A stretch of 32,836 nt of DNA from contig JAJYSZ010000031.1 of the NCBI GenBank assembly GCA_021793315.1, forward strand, positions 1-32,836. Direction: 5' to 3'. A program made the translations under genes and the position numbers. Shown one piece after another: positions 19,631-27,300 of this stretch. Positions within the stretch are counted from its first letter, which is position 1, and every line of letters begins with the position of its first letter. The DNA comes from Bacillota bacterium (lineage in GTDB: Bacteria; Bacillota; Sulfobacillia; JAJZYS01; JAJYTV01). The notes under the pieces are model-generated. The model was not told the DNA's origin, ran no database searches, and saw only the letters and a program-made list of their open reading frames with translations.

Positions 19631-20438
19631 GGCGCTGATCCCCGAGGTGCGGGTGGCGCCGGACGAAGGGATGCAGCAGGTCGCGGTCAGCGCGATCCGG
19701 CCGAATCCGTACCAGCCGCGGCGAGAGTTCGACGAGGCAGCATTGCGGGAATTGGCGGACTCCATTTCCCGCCATGGCGTGTTGCAGCCCCTGGTGGTGC
19801 GCTCGGCTGCGATCGGCTATGAGCTGATCGCGGGTGAGCGCCGGTGGCGCGCCGCGCAGATGGCTGGACTCAGCGAGGTGCCCGTCGTCCTTCGGGCCTG
19901 CGACGACGGTAGGCTGCTCGAAATCGCGCTCGTGGAGAACCTGCAGCGTGAGGATCTCAACCCGCTCGAGGAGGCGGAAGCCGTTCAGCGCCTTGCGGAG
20001 ACGAGGGACCTTCGTCAGGAGGAACTGGCCCAAGTGATTGGGCGCAGCCGTTCCGCGGTTGCGAACAGCCTGCGCCTGCTGGGGCTTCCAGAAGAAGTTA
20101 AGGACCTGGTTCGCAAAGGGTCCTTGTCTGCCGGCCACGCGCGTGCGATTCTGGGATTGCCCCCGAACCGGCAGGTGGCTGCAGCGGTCGAAGCCGTGGC
20201 CCGGCAGTTGAGCGTGCGCGAGGTCGAGGAGATGACGCGCAGGCCAGCCGCCCAGGCGCGCCCCAAGCCGAGCAGGCCCGCGGGGCGTGTGGCACGCTGG
20301 GAAGAGCGGCTGAGTGGCGCTCTTGAGCTGCCGGTGAGGATCCGCGCCAGTGCGCGCGGTGGCGCCGTGGAGATCCGCTTCCGCAGCGAGGAGGATCTGG
20401 CGCGGCTCGTGGCGCGCTTCGTTCCCGAGGAGGACTAA
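19599..20438 (+). CDS. parB: Chromosome partitioning protein ParB/Spo0J
   Basis: 279 residues. It starts with the ParA-stimulating MAKRGLGRGLEALIPE. CTP-binding motifs: ELIAGERRWRAA and VENLQREDLNPLEEA. The helix-turn-helix contains QEELAQVIGRSRSAVANSLRLL. ParB clamps load at parS and spread along DNA, recruiting SMC and acting on ParA. GTG at 19599 is 8 bases after GGGAGGTG. A perfect parS site lies 2 bases past the stop codon. The C-terminal dimer domain is present (GALELPVRIRASARGG). Confidence 0.97.
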   Translation: MAKRGLGRGLEALIPEVRVAPDEGMQQVAVSAIRPNPYQPRREFDEAALRELADSISRHGVLQPLVVRSAAIGYELIAGERRWRAAQMAGLSEVPVVLRACDDGRLLEIALVENLQREDLNPLEEAEAVQRLAETRDLRQEELAQVIGRSRSAVANSLRLLGLPEEVKDLVRKGSLSAGHARAILGLPPNRQVAAAVEAVARQLSVREVEEMTRRPAAQARPKPSRPAGRVARWEERLSGALELPVRIRASARGGAVEIRFRSEEDLARLVARFVPEED

Positions 20439-20440
20439 AT

Positions 20441-20456
20441 TGTTTCACGTGAAACA
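20441..20456. promoter_or_regulatory. parS: parS centromere site
   Basis: TGTTTCACGTGAAACA is a perfect 16-bp match to the bacterial parS consensus, located between parB and the next gene. It is the loading site for ParB. It is the only one I noticed in the window. Confidence 0.98.
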
Positions 20457-20473
20457 TTCAAGGGGGAAGCGGG

Positions 20474-20989
20474 TTGCCTGAACTGATCCGACTGGCGCCT
20501 TGGCTGGCGCTGATCGGTGCGGCAGGGCTGATCGTAGGAGTCATAGCCCTGATTGCCGGCCTGATGAGCCTGGCGGCTGCGCGCCGCCTGCGGCGGCGCC
20601 TGGACCACCTGCTGCGGGGTGGGCAGGCTACAGACGTGGAGACGCTGTTGCACGAGCAGTGGCAGGCCTTGCGCGAGGCGCAGTCCGGCGCGGCGAGCGC
20701 GGCGGCCCGTCTCGACGGCGTCGAGTTGCTCATGCGCCGCGCACTCCAGCGCGTCGGTGTCGTCCGCTACAACGCATTCCCTGGGGCCGGAGCTGAACTC
20801 TCTTTCAGCGTGGCCCTGCTGGATGCGGAGGAAGACGGCGTCGTGATCTCGGGTCTCTACGGCCGCGAAGAAACCCGCATCTACGCAAAGCCCGTGGCAT
20901 CTGGAGCCTCCCGCTACCCTCTGTCGGAGGAGGAGCGGGCGGCGATCGGGGCAGCCATAGACTCAAAGCACGAGGTGCACGCTGTGTGA
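20474..20989 (+). CDS. DUF4446 family membrane-anchored protein
   Basis: 171 residues. One membrane helix near the N-terminus ([20 protein letters not shown]), then a helical, probably coiled-coil stretch (about 35-95), then a small beta domain with [24 protein letters not shown], the DUF4446 signature. It commonly sits just after parB in Firmicutes, and its role is unknown. TTG at 20474 follows a G-rich AGGGGGAAG. The stop overlaps the next start as GTGA, so they are probably co-expressed. Confidence 0.85.
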   Translation: MPELIRLAPWLALIGAAGLIVGVIALIAGLMSLAAARRLRRRLDHLLRGGQATDVETLLHEQWQALREAQSGAASAAARLDGVELLMRRALQRVGVVRYNAFPGAGAELSFSVALLDAEEDGVVISGLYGREETRIYAKPVASGASRYPLSEEERAAIGAAIDSKHEVHAV

Positions 20990-21945
20990 AGACGTTATTC
21001 ATTGTCAATTATGTCGCGGGACGCGGCCGTACGCAGCGGGTCTGGCCGCTGGTGTGGCAGCAGCTTCAGCAGGCACACAGTAGCGAGGAACTCGAGATGG
21101 TCGTCACCGCGGCGCCCCTCGACGCCACCCGCATAGCGCAGCAGGCGCACGCGGAGGACTATGGGCGCGTCATCGCGGTCGGCGGCGACGGCACTCTGGC
21201 GGAAGTCGCGGAAGGCGTTCGGCATGCGGCGGGGCAAACAAGCCTCGCATTCGTGCCCACGGGCGCCGGCTGCGACTTCCGTCGCTCGTCGGGCGTGCCT
21301 TCGGATATCTTCGCCGCCGCTGAGCTCGCCCTGACGGGGGTCGCCAGCCCCGCGGACCTCGGTACGGTGGGGGGGACGACGTTTCTCAACGTCGCTGGCG
21401 TAGGTTTCGACGCAGAGGTGGCGGCGGAGGACCACCGTCTGCGCGACCGCTACAGCTCGACCGGCACGGTGCCTTACATCCGGGCCGTGATGCATGTCCT
21501 CTGGCAGTACCGTGCCAGGGAGATGCGGATCGTCGCGGACGGCAGCGTATTCGAGGGCCGCTTCCTCCTCGTCGCCGTGGGCAACGCCCAGTACTACGGA
21601 GGCGGCATGCGGATCGTTCCCACCGCGAGCCTTGATGACGGCATGCTGGACGTCCTGCTCGCAGGCGACTATAGCGTGCCGGAAACTCTGGCGCTGCTCC
21701 CCCGGGTCTACGGCGGCGGGCATCTCAGCAGCCGCAAGATCCGCGTCGTGCGCTGCCGGGCCCTTTCGATCGAAGCCACGCCCGCTGCGGCGGTCCACCG
21801 CGACGGTGAGCTGAACGGGGCGACGCCCGTAGAGTTCGGCATCCTGCCCGGCGCGGTGAACTTTGTTTACGGTCCAGAGCGGGCCATCCCAGCCGTCCTG
21901 CCCGCGCCCGCCCTGCATGGAGCAAGAACCCCGCAGGCAGAATAA
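20986..21945 (+). CDS. Diacylglycerol/sphingosine kinase-like lipid kinase (YegS/DgkB family)
   Basis: 319 residues. The ATP-binding motif [16 protein letters not shown] lies near residue 65, and [15 protein letters not shown] is the family's nucleotide/substrate loop (usually GTGNDFAR). [14 protein letters not shown] and [27 protein letters not shown] complete the pattern. It probably phosphorylates a lipid hydroxyl such as diacylglycerol at the inner membrane face. In the substrate loop the usual Asn before Asp is Cys, a change in many relatives of unclear effect. GTG at 20986 overlaps the DUF4446 stop. The C-terminal 20 residues are unlike the family. Confidence 0.88.
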   Translation: MKTLFIVNYVAGRGRTQRVWPLVWQQLQQAHSSEELEMVVTAAPLDATRIAQQAHAEDYGRVIAVGGDGTLAEVAEGVRHAAGQTSLAFVPTGAGCDFRRSSGVPSDIFAAAELALTGVASPADLGTVGGTTFLNVAGVGFDAEVAAEDHRLRDRYSSTGTVPYIRAVMHVLWQYRAREMRIVADGSVFEGRFLLVAVGNAQYYGGGMRIVPTASLDDGMLDVLLAGDYSVPETLALLPRVYGGGHLSSRKIRVVRCRALSIEATPAAAVHRDGELNGATPVEFGILPGAVNFVYGPERAIPAVLPAPALHGARTPQAE

Positions 21946-21964
21946 GGCCCGGGGTGATGGGGCT

Positions 21965-22213
21965 TTGCGCGTGGCAATCGAAGAAGGGCTCAGCCAGGTT
22001 CGCAGGGCCGTCGAGGCCCGTGGCTGGCAGGTCGTGCCGCTTGAAGAAGCCTGGGAGACGGCGGTGGACGCGGTCGTTCTCACCGGCCAGGACGACGACC
22101 TGCTCGGCGATGAGACGATCGAGCTTGACGTACCGGTGATCCAGGCCGAAGGGCTTACGGCGGAGGAAATACTGCACCGCCTGGAGACCGAACCGCGCCC
22201 AGAGCGATCCTGA
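21965..22213 (+). CDS. YkuS-like UPF0180 protein
   Basis: 82 residues. It matches the UPF0180 pattern: VAIEEGLSQVRRAVEARGWQVV, then AVVLTGQDDDLLGDET and the end VPVIQAEGLTAEEILHRLE. The function is unknown. TTG at 21965 is preceded by GGGGTGAT; a GTG at 21971 is an alternative start. The 3' end overlaps the convergent yyaC by 59 bases, so the final residues of each are not under the same constraint as the rest. Confidence 0.82.
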   Translation: MRVAIEEGLSQVRRAVEARGWQVVPLEEAWETAVDAVVLTGQDDDLLGDETIELDVPVIQAEGLTAEEILHRLETEPRPERS

Positions 22214-22751
22214 GCGAATCCGCGATCATGGCGGCCATGTCGTAAACGAGGCCAAGACGGGTATTCTGCAGGACTACGTACTCCATGAAGCCCCCGACGT
22301 TGACGGTCGCCATGACGGCGACGTCGCCGATCGGGGGCAATTCCTTGCGCACCCCCGCGCCCGGCCTGAGCGGGCCCCGCTGTACCTGCACGCTGCCGAC
22401 GCTCTCGAAACTGCCGAGGCAGGCGTCGATGGCCACGACGGGCCCGGACGCGGCGGCAGCCTGCAGGCGCGGCAACAGCTCGTGGAGGTTACCCGCGTGC
22501 ACCGGCGACTGCAGATTGCCGAGCACAGCGAACGGCAACGGCGCCATGGACTGCGCCAGCAGGGTGCCGACGAGGGGCCCAAGCGCATCGCCGGTGGATC
22601 GATCCGTTCCCACGCAGACGACGGTGGCAGGTCCGCTGAGCCTGCGCAGGGCGCTGAGTTCGCGTTGCAGGTGCGCGGCCAGCAAGGATGCGGCGCGGGG
22701 GTCTTCCGGCCGCACGCGCAGCCTCTGTTGACGGCCGTGGTGCTCTTGCAT
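22155..22751 (-). CDS. yyaC: Sporulation protein YyaC (germination protease-like)
   Basis: 198 residues. The pattern VVCVGTDRSTGDALGPLVGT, then FAVLGNLQSPVHAGNL, VVAIDACLG, and VGGFMEYVVLQNTRLGLVYDMA identifies YyaC, a family with the fold of the spore germination protease GPR but no proven activity. In Bacillus it also lies near parB. ATG at 22751. GGAGGG is 18 bases upstream, too far, so a start further in (GTG 13 codons on) is possible. A weak sporulation-sigma-like GTGTA-15-GGCCATATAC lies just before the ATG; I do not rely on it. It is divergent from ykvI. Confidence 0.85.
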   Translation of the reverse strand: MQEHHGRQQRLRVRPEDPRAASLLAAHLQRELSALRRLSGPATVVCVGTDRSTGDALGPLVGTLLAQSMAPLPFAVLGNLQSPVHAGNLHELLPRLQAAAASGPVVAIDACLGSFESVGSVQVQRGPLRPGAGVRKELPPIGDVAVMATVNVGGFMEYVVLQNTRLGLVYDMAAMIADSLRIALGAVRSPGGAVFPPP

Positions 22752-22821
22752 GTCGCGAGTATATGGCCGCCCTCCAGCAGGTATACACCTCAACCCGCAT
22801 AGCCTTGCCGGGGGGGTCGAC

Positions 22822-23787
22822 ATGGCCTGGGAGTCGGCAATCGCCGCATTCGCCGCCGTCGTCGGAGCCGGCTTTGTCTCGGGTCGCGAGATCTGGGTAT
22901 TCTTCGCCATGCACGGTGCCGCAGGCAGCCTGCTGGCACTCGGTGCCGCGCTTCTCCTAGGAGTCGGTGCCTGGCGCACGGCGCAGCTGGCTGCGTCTGT
23001 TCCGCGCGTTGCCCCTCTCTGGAGCACCATCATCGCCATCTTCAGTTTCGTCACCCTGTCGGCCGTGATCGCGGCAATGGCGAGCCTCGCGCACGCGCGT
23101 TTCGGGCTGAGCCCCGTGTTGGGAGGCGCGATGGCTGCCGCGCTCGCGGCACTTGTCCAGCGACACGGGACATCTGCCTTGCGGCGCTGGCAGGGATGGA
23201 TGCTGCTGCTCGTCGTGCTGGCCGTCTGCGGGACGGCTCTGCTCGGGCTGCTCCGCCTGCCACCAGGTGAGATGGGGACAGCGGTCGCGCCTGTCCAAGC
23301 GGTACTGGCCGTCTTCGGCTATGCCGCCTACAATGTAGCTCTCGCCAGCGATGGCGTTCGCCGCTCGGCGGCCGGACAGGGAATCCGCGGTCAGCGGGGT
23401 GCGCTCCTAGGTGGACTCGCCGCCGGTCTCCTGCTAACGTTGGAGGCGGTGGTGCTGGCTCGGTCCGGCATGACCGTGGCTGTTGCGGACCTGCCCTTGC
23501 GCGAGATCGCCCTGCGGCTGCACGGTGCCCTGGGACTCGGCGTCGAACTGGCTATCGGCCTTGCAAGCCTCTCGGCCGCAGCGTCGTTTCTGCAGGCTGC
23601 CGCCGATCTGTTCGCAGGCACTTGGCCGACCGCGGGTCTTGCCTGGCTGGCGTCGATGCTTGGCGTGCAAGCGATCGTGGACCGGGCTTATCCCGCGATG
23701 GCACTGGTTGCTCTATTCTGGCTGCTGGCACTGGTCTGGCCGTCTGCCCTGGCAGACCGAGACGGACCGAACCGGCGAGGACGGTGA
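22822..23787 (+). CDS. YkvI-like integral membrane protein
   Basis: 321 residues with about nine or ten membrane helices. The N-terminal AVVGAGFVSGREIWVFF is the YkvI hallmark and resembles the unwound first helix of LeuT-fold transporters. VFGYAAYNVALASDG and ASFLQAAADLFAG follow. It may transport a small solute with Na+ or H+; the substrate is unknown. ATG at 22822 follows GGGGGG at 6 bases; the open frame upstream to 22750 overlaps yyaC's start and is not family-like. The end meets a TPR gene. Confidence 0.82.
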   Translation: MAWESAIAAFAAVVGAGFVSGREIWVFFAMHGAAGSLLALGAALLLGVGAWRTAQLAASVPRVAPLWSTIIAIFSFVTLSAVIAAMASLAHARFGLSPVLGGAMAAALAALVQRHGTSALRRWQGWMLLLVVLAVCGTALLGLLRLPPGEMGTAVAPVQAVLAVFGYAAYNVALASDGVRRSAAGQGIRGQRGALLGGLAAGLLLTLEAVVLARSGMTVAVADLPLREIALRLHGALGLGVELAIGLASLSAAASFLQAAADLFAGTWPTAGLAWLASMLGVQAIVDRAYPAMALVALFWLLALVWPSALADRDGPNRRGR

Positions 23788-23794
23788 ACGGATC

Positions 23795-24328
23795 CTGCCG
23801 CGGGACGAAGCGGAAACCTTATACCAGGCAGCGCAAGACGAGGAGCGGCGCGGCAACGTCGAAAAGGCGCAGGCGCTCTACCTTCAGTTTGAGGAGCTGC
23901 AGCCCCAGGACCCACGGGGACCGAACAAGCTCGGCGTTCTGCAGGCTCTTCTTGGTCAGTTCGATGTCGCCGAACAGTTGTTCCGTCAGTCGCTCGAACT
24001 GGACCCGAAGTTCGCTCCTGCACTGACGAACCTCGGCAATGTCTTCCTGGAACGCGGCAACGCGGAGGAAGCCCTGAGGCTCTACGAGGAAGCGCTGACG
24101 TACGACCCGAACTACTCCTCCGCGCACCACAACATGGCCGCGGCGCTCAAGAAGCTCGGCCGCATCCGGCCGATGGTGCAGCACCTCAAGGACGCGCAGA
24201 AGGCGTTCCGGGAAAAGGAGCGCGAGACCGCGCGTAAGGAGGTGTCCGGCTGCATGTCGCGGGGAGGGCCCACGACGGTGCTCCTGATCGCGGTCGGCGT
24301 CCTGCAGGTCGCGACCTTCTGGCGATGA
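23795..24328 (+). CDS. Tail-anchored TPR protein, probably with a CTG start
   Basis: About 177 residues. Three TPR-like units lie near residues 1-35, 40-75 and 76-110 (AETLYQAAQDEERRGNVEKA; RGPNKLGVLQALLGQFDVAE; ALTNLGNVFLERGNAEEA). A C-terminal membrane helix (TVLLIAVGVLQVATFW) would anchor it with the TPRs in the cytoplasm. The frame has no ATG, GTG or TTG near the expected start: the nearest is a TTG at 23708 inside ykvI with no ribosome-binding site. A CTG at 23795 lies 7 bases after GGTGA. Partner and function are unknown. The TGA overlaps the next ATG. Confidence 0.7.
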   Translation: MPRDEAETLYQAAQDEERRGNVEKAQALYLQFEELQPQDPRGPNKLGVLQALLGQFDVAEQLFRQSLELDPKFAPALTNLGNVFLERGNAEEALRLYEEALTYDPNYSSAHHNMAAALKKLGRIRPMVQHLKDAQKAFREKERETARKEVSGCMSRGGPTTVLLIAVGVLQVATFWR

Positions 24329-24645
24329 TGGCCCTGAGCCGCCTCATCGCGGCGGCCGCGGCGGCTCTGCTGGCCCTGTGGGTCGCGCACGGGCTGAGCT
24401 ACCCCATCCAGGTGCTGCTGGCGTTCCTGGCAGCTGCACTGGTCGCCGGAGCGGTCCGCGAGCTGTGGAGCCTGCCGCCCCACCGGATGCGGGTGCATCT
24501 GGGCGATCTCCTGACGGCTCTCGCCCTTGGGGTGATCATGCTGCTGGCCGTGCGCGCCTTCGCGCACGGTGGGGCACCTTCGCCGCTTCTGCCCGCCCTG
24601 GCCTGGCCTTTCGTCGATCTTTGGCGACCGCTGCGCAGGGGGTGA
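24325..24645 (+). CDS. Small three-helix membrane protein, unknown
   Basis: 106 residues; three hydrophobic segments (LIAAAAAALLALWVAHGL, PIQVLLAFLAAALVAGAV, LLTALALGVIMLLAVRAF) and a short tail rich in Pro and Arg. I do not recognise a family. ATG at 24325 overlaps the TPR gene's TGA, and cvpA starts 4 bases after its stop, so it belongs to the same operon. It may work with the TPR or CvpA proteins at the membrane; this is inference from position only. Confidence 0.65.
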   Translation: MMALSRLIAAAAAALLALWVAHGLSYPIQVLLAFLAAALVAGAVRELWSLPPHRMRVHLGDLLTALALGVIMLLAVRAFAHGGAPSPLLPALAWPFVDLWRPLRRG

Positions 24646-24649
24646 CTCG

Positions 24650-25225
24650 ATGAAGCCGTTCGACATCGTGGTGCTCTGTTATGTGGCGCTTGGCGCCCTG
24701 CGCGGCTGGGGACGCGGACTCCTCGCGATGGCGGCCGGCCTCGCGGGCTTCCTGCTGGCCCTGGTTCTCGCTCGGATGTTCTACGGACAGCTTGCAACCT
24801 ATATGGACCGGCACTGGCACCTGCAGCATGCGGTCCAGATGGAACTCAGCCGTGTTGAGCCTGCCGGGACGCAGATCCTCGGCGGCGGCACGGTTCTTCA
24901 CCTCACGGCCGCGGCGGTCGTGGCGGCGATCGCCTTCCTCGCGATCATGTTCGTGGCGGAAACCGTGATCAGCATTCTGGCAGGCAGCATCGGGCGCCTG
25001 CCCAACCACCTGCCGCTGATCGGCCCGATGAACCGCCTGGCCGGTGGCGCCTTCGGGGCCCTGGAGAATGTCGTCCTAGCGGCGGCCGTACTGCTGCTGC
25101 TGGAACCCCTGGCGCAGACGGGCATGCTCGGAAGCCTCTCGCCGTACATTGTCGACGCCAGTTGGGCGGCGCAGCTCTGGCATCTCGGGCAGCACTTCGC
25201 GCCGATCCTGGAGAAGCTGCCGTGA
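24650..25225 (+). CDS. CvpA family membrane protein
   Basis: 191 residues. Four membrane helices in the CvpA arrangement: FDIVVLCYVALGALRGWGRG at the start, a second helix LAGFLLALVLARMF, then a third around AAAVVAAIAFLAIMFVAETV, the amphipathic GRLPNHLPLIGPMNRLAGGAFGALENVVLAAAVLLLL, and a soluble end. The family is linked to envelope functions and, in enterics, to colicin V production. ATG at 24650 follows AGGGGGTGA. It overlaps the next start as GTGA. Confidence 0.85.
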   Translation: MKPFDIVVLCYVALGALRGWGRGLLAMAAGLAGFLLALVLARMFYGQLATYMDRHWHLQHAVQMELSRVEPAGTQILGGGTVLHLTAAAVVAAIAFLAIMFVAETVISILAGSIGRLPNHLPLIGPMNRLAGGAFGALENVVLAAAVLLLLEPLAQTGMLGSLSPYIVDASWAAQLWHLGQHFAPILEKLP

Positions 25226-25446
25226 GCCGGCGACCGCCGCTCGAGTTGCGTGTCGGCGACGTGGTGCGCACGCGCAAGCCTCACCCCTGCGGCAACGACA
25301 CCTGGGAGATCACGCGCACAGGTGCCGACATCGGCATCCGCTGCACGAAGTGCGGGCGGCACGTCTTCGTGCCGCGGATCAAACTCGAACAGCGCATACG
25401 GACCTTTATCACCCGCGGTCCCGATCCGCAGGCGCCGAAGCAGTGA
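25222..25446 (+). CDS. DUF951 family small zinc-binding-like protein
   Basis: 74 residues. The pattern LRVGDVVRTRKPHPCGND, ADIGIRCTKCGRHVFVPR is DUF951. Three cysteines (HPC and CxxC) plus His suggest zinc binding. The family usually sits just upstream of rpsF; its function is unknown. GTG at 25222 overlaps the cvpA stop. The rpsF promoter begins 3 bases after the stop codon. Confidence 0.88.
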   Translation: MSRRPPLELRVGDVVRTRKPHPCGNDTWEITRTGADIGIRCTKCGRHVFVPRIKLEQRIRTFITRGPDPQAPKQ

Positions 25447-25449
25447 TCA

Positions 25450-25478
25450 TTGCCCTCTTTGTGCCTGTCTGATATACT
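25450..25478 (+). promoter_or_regulatory. Promoter for rpsF-ssb-rpsR
   Basis: TTGCCC (25450-25455), a 17-base spacer, and TATACT (25473-25478) with TGA before it, giving an extended -10. Transcription would start near 25485 at the base of the structured leader. Confidence 0.7.
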
Positions 25479-25479
25479 T

Positions 25480-25541
25480 CTGGACGCTCCCCGCTCCGGC
25501 ACACCGGAGCCTCGCTTTGCGCACGCGCAGAGCGTGTCCAG
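25480..25541 (+). promoter_or_regulatory. Structured rpsF leader, probably S6:S18-responsive
   Basis: CTGGAC (25480-25485) pairs with GTCCAG (25536-25541) and closes two hairpins: GCTCCGG/CCGGAGC (25493-25510) with loop CACA, and GCTTTGCG/CGCAGAGC (25514-25533) with loop CACG. The AGGAGGTGA ribosome-binding site starts at 25546. A known S6:S18 leader controls rpsF in many bacteria and carries a CCG-containing loop region; CACACCG here may be its counterpart. The folding is read by eye. Confidence 0.5.
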
Positions 25542-25565
25542 GGGGAGGAGGTGAAAAGAGAGATT

Positions 25566-26183
25566 ATGGCCAAGGAGTACGAAATGGCGCTTGTCCTGCG
25601 CCCCGAGCTGGACGAAGAGCGTCAGGCGGCGGTGTTGACGCGCTACCGTCAGGTGATTGAACGTCACGGCGGCTCTGTCGAGGAGCTGAACGTTTGGGGC
25701 AAGCGCAGGCTCGCCTATGACATCAAGGACCAGCAGGAAGGTATCTACGTCTTTGTGCCCTTCGCGGCCGAGTCCACGGCAAACGCCGAGCTCGACCGGT
25801 TGCTGCGCATCGACGAGAACGTGCTGAGGCACCTCGTCGTGCTTCGTCCGCGTCCAAACCCGCCCAAGCCGACCCCGATGCCCGAGGCTGGTCCGCGGGC
25901 GGAGGGAGTCCGCAGCGGCCCGGTTCCCGCCACCGAGAGGCAGAGCCCCGGCCTGCCGATTCGCCGCAGTGAGATCCAGGCGGCACAGGCTGCCCAGGCA
26001 CAGGCTTCGGAGAGCGAGTCGGCTACGCCGGCCGCTGAGACCGAGTCTGCACCTGCGCCCGAACCCAAGGCTGCACCGGCGCCCGAACCTGAAGTTACAG
26101 CGGCCTCCGAGCCTGAGGCTGCACCGGCCTCCGAGCCCGAGGCTGCACCGACGCCTGCAGAGCAGGAACCTGCCCAGGAGTAG
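25566..26183 (+). CDS. rpsF: 30S ribosomal protein bS6 with a long C-terminal extension
   Basis: 205 residues, about twice the usual length. Residues 1-98 are a normal bS6 (YEMALVLRPELDEE, GKRRLAYDIKDQQEGIYV, LDRLLRIDENVLRHLVV), which pairs with bS18 on the 30S platform. Residues 99-205 are an extension rich in Pro, Ala and Glu, ending in a run of imperfect EPEAAPA-type units from about residue 159. The extension is acidic and probably disordered. ATG at 25566; AGGAGGTGA ends 11 bases upstream, and an in-frame GTG at 25551 falls inside it, so ATG is preferred. First gene of rpsF-ssb-rpsR. Confidence 0.95.
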   Translation: MAKEYEMALVLRPELDEERQAAVLTRYRQVIERHGGSVEELNVWGKRRLAYDIKDQQEGIYVFVPFAAESTANAELDRLLRIDENVLRHLVVLRPRPNPPKPTPMPEAGPRAEGVRSGPVPATERQSPGLPIRRSEIQAAQAAQAQASESESATPAAETESAPAPEPKAAPAPEPEVTAASEPEAAPASEPEAAPTPAEQEPAQE

Positions 26184-26200
26184 AAAGGAGGGAGCGGCCG

Positions 26201-26620
26201 ATGCTCAACCGCGTGATCCTGATCGGCCGGCTTGTGCGCGACCCGGAAATGCGCTACACCCCGAGCGGAATCGCTTCCGTGCGGATGTCGATCGCGGTGC
26301 AGCGGCCGTTCGCCAACCAGCAGGGTGAGCGCGAGACCGACTTCATCGATCTGCGGGCATGGCGCAAGCTGGCCGAGACCTGCGCGGCGCACCTCAAAAA
26401 GGGGCGCCTGATCGCGGTGGAAGGACGTCTCGAGGTCCGGTCCTTCGATGGCCAGGACGGCCAGCGGAGGCGGATCTACGAGGTGGTCGCAGACGATGTG
26501 CGGTTCCTCGATCGCCCGGGCACTTCCAGCGGACAGGGCGGCGGCGGCGATGCGGAGGGTGACCCCTATAGCGCCGAGCCTGAGGAGTTCGGTGGAGACG
26601 ACGAACCGGTTCCGTTCTGA
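26201..26620 (+). CDS. ssb: Single-stranded DNA-binding protein
   Basis: 139 residues. The OB fold ([51 protein letters not shown]) occupies 1-105; a short Gly-rich linker follows; the acidic tip GGDDEPVPF is the docking tail for replication and repair partners. ATG at 26201 follows AAAGGAGGG. Its place between rpsF and rpsR is usual. It protects single strands at the fork. Confidence 0.97.
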   Translation: MLNRVILIGRLVRDPEMRYTPSGIASVRMSIAVQRPFANQQGERETDFIDLRAWRKLAETCAAHLKKGRLIAVEGRLEVRSFDGQDGQRRRIYEVVADDVRFLDRPGTSSGQGGGGDAEGDPYSAEPEEFGGDDEPVPF

Positions 26621-26640
26621 TCTCAAAAGGAGATGACGCG

Positions 26641-26871
26641 ATGCGCCGAGAGCGCGGACGCCGCTCGAAGCGGCGCGTCTGCAGCTTCTGCGTCGATAAG
26701 GTCGTCGAGGTAGATTACCGCGAGGCCCAGAAGCTCAGGCGATATATCACGGAGCGTGGCAAGATCCTGCCGCGCCGGATCAGCGGCAACTGCGCGCACC
26801 ACCAGCGCCAGCTGACCGTGGCGATCAAGCGGGCACGCAACATCGCGCTCCTGCCGTTCACCATCGACTGA
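26641..26871 (+). CDS. rpsR: 30S ribosomal protein bS18
   Basis: 76 residues. It pairs with bS6 on the 30S platform. [23 protein letters not shown] in pieces and the end [25 protein letters not shown] are family signatures. A CSFC motif and a later Cys/His suggest the zinc-binding form. ATG at 26641 follows AAAAGGAGATGA. It ends the rpsF operon at a strong hairpin. Confidence 0.98.
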   Translation: MRRERGRRSKRRVCSFCVDKVVEVDYREAQKLRRYITERGKILPRRISGNCAHHQRQLTVAIKRARNIALLPFTID

Positions 26872-26877
26872 CATTCG

Positions 26878-26907
26878 GAGAGGGAGGCGCTGCGGCGCCT
26901 CCCTCTC
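26878..26907 (+). terminator. Hairpin after rpsR
   Basis: A perfect 13-bp GC-rich stem (26878-26890 with 26895-26907) and a TGCG loop, 6 bases after the rpsR stop. No T-run follows (GGCACTACGG), like other hairpins in this window. Confidence 0.75.
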
Positions 26908-26970
26908 GGCACTACGGCCCGTTCGGGAGGATGGCCTACCTGCCGTGACGAAGCAAAGGCCGCAGAGAGG

Positions 26971-27300
26971 ATGACGCCCGTGCCGCCGTTCGGCCAAAGC
27001 CAGACGCTCGCCCGGCATCTGAAGATCATGGATTGGCTCAAAGCGGAGCTCGTAGGCGGTGTCGCCGCACTGTTCAAAGCTGTGGCGCTCAGCTCGCAGG
27101 ATGCGATGACCGACGCGCTCGCTTCAATCGTGCTCACCACCTATATCCTTGGGCGCAGGCTCGGCGTGCCTTTTGCGCAGATTGAGGCGCGGGTCGCCAT
27201 GCGGGCGCGCGAGCTCGCGCTTTCTGGACACGAGGTGGAGCGGGCGTACGGGGACCTCAGCGCCTTGGAACAACACTTCGAAACGCATGGCAACCCCTGA
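26971..27300 (+). CDS. MazG-like family protein
   Basis: 109 residues, all helical. The pattern KIMDWLKAELVGGVAALFKA, then DAMTDALASIVLTTYILGRRLGV, fits the short MazG-like family of Firmicutes. True MazG enzymes hydrolyse nucleoside triphosphates with an ExxE...ExxD metal site; I do not see that full site, so activity is uncertain. ATG at 26971 or GTG at 26980 are both possible: AGAGAGG lies just before the ATG, 9 bases from the GTG. The 3' end overlaps DUF2232 by 14 bases. Confidence 0.7.
   Translation: MTPVPPFGQSQTLARHLKIMDWLKAELVGGVAALFKAVALSSQDAMTDALASIVLTTYILGRRLGVPFAQIEARVAMRARELALSGHEVERAYGDLSALEQHFETHGNP

Noticed and set aside
22780-22800. GTATAC palindrome between yyaC and ykvI as an operator
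   Set aside because: Only six bases; expected by chance.
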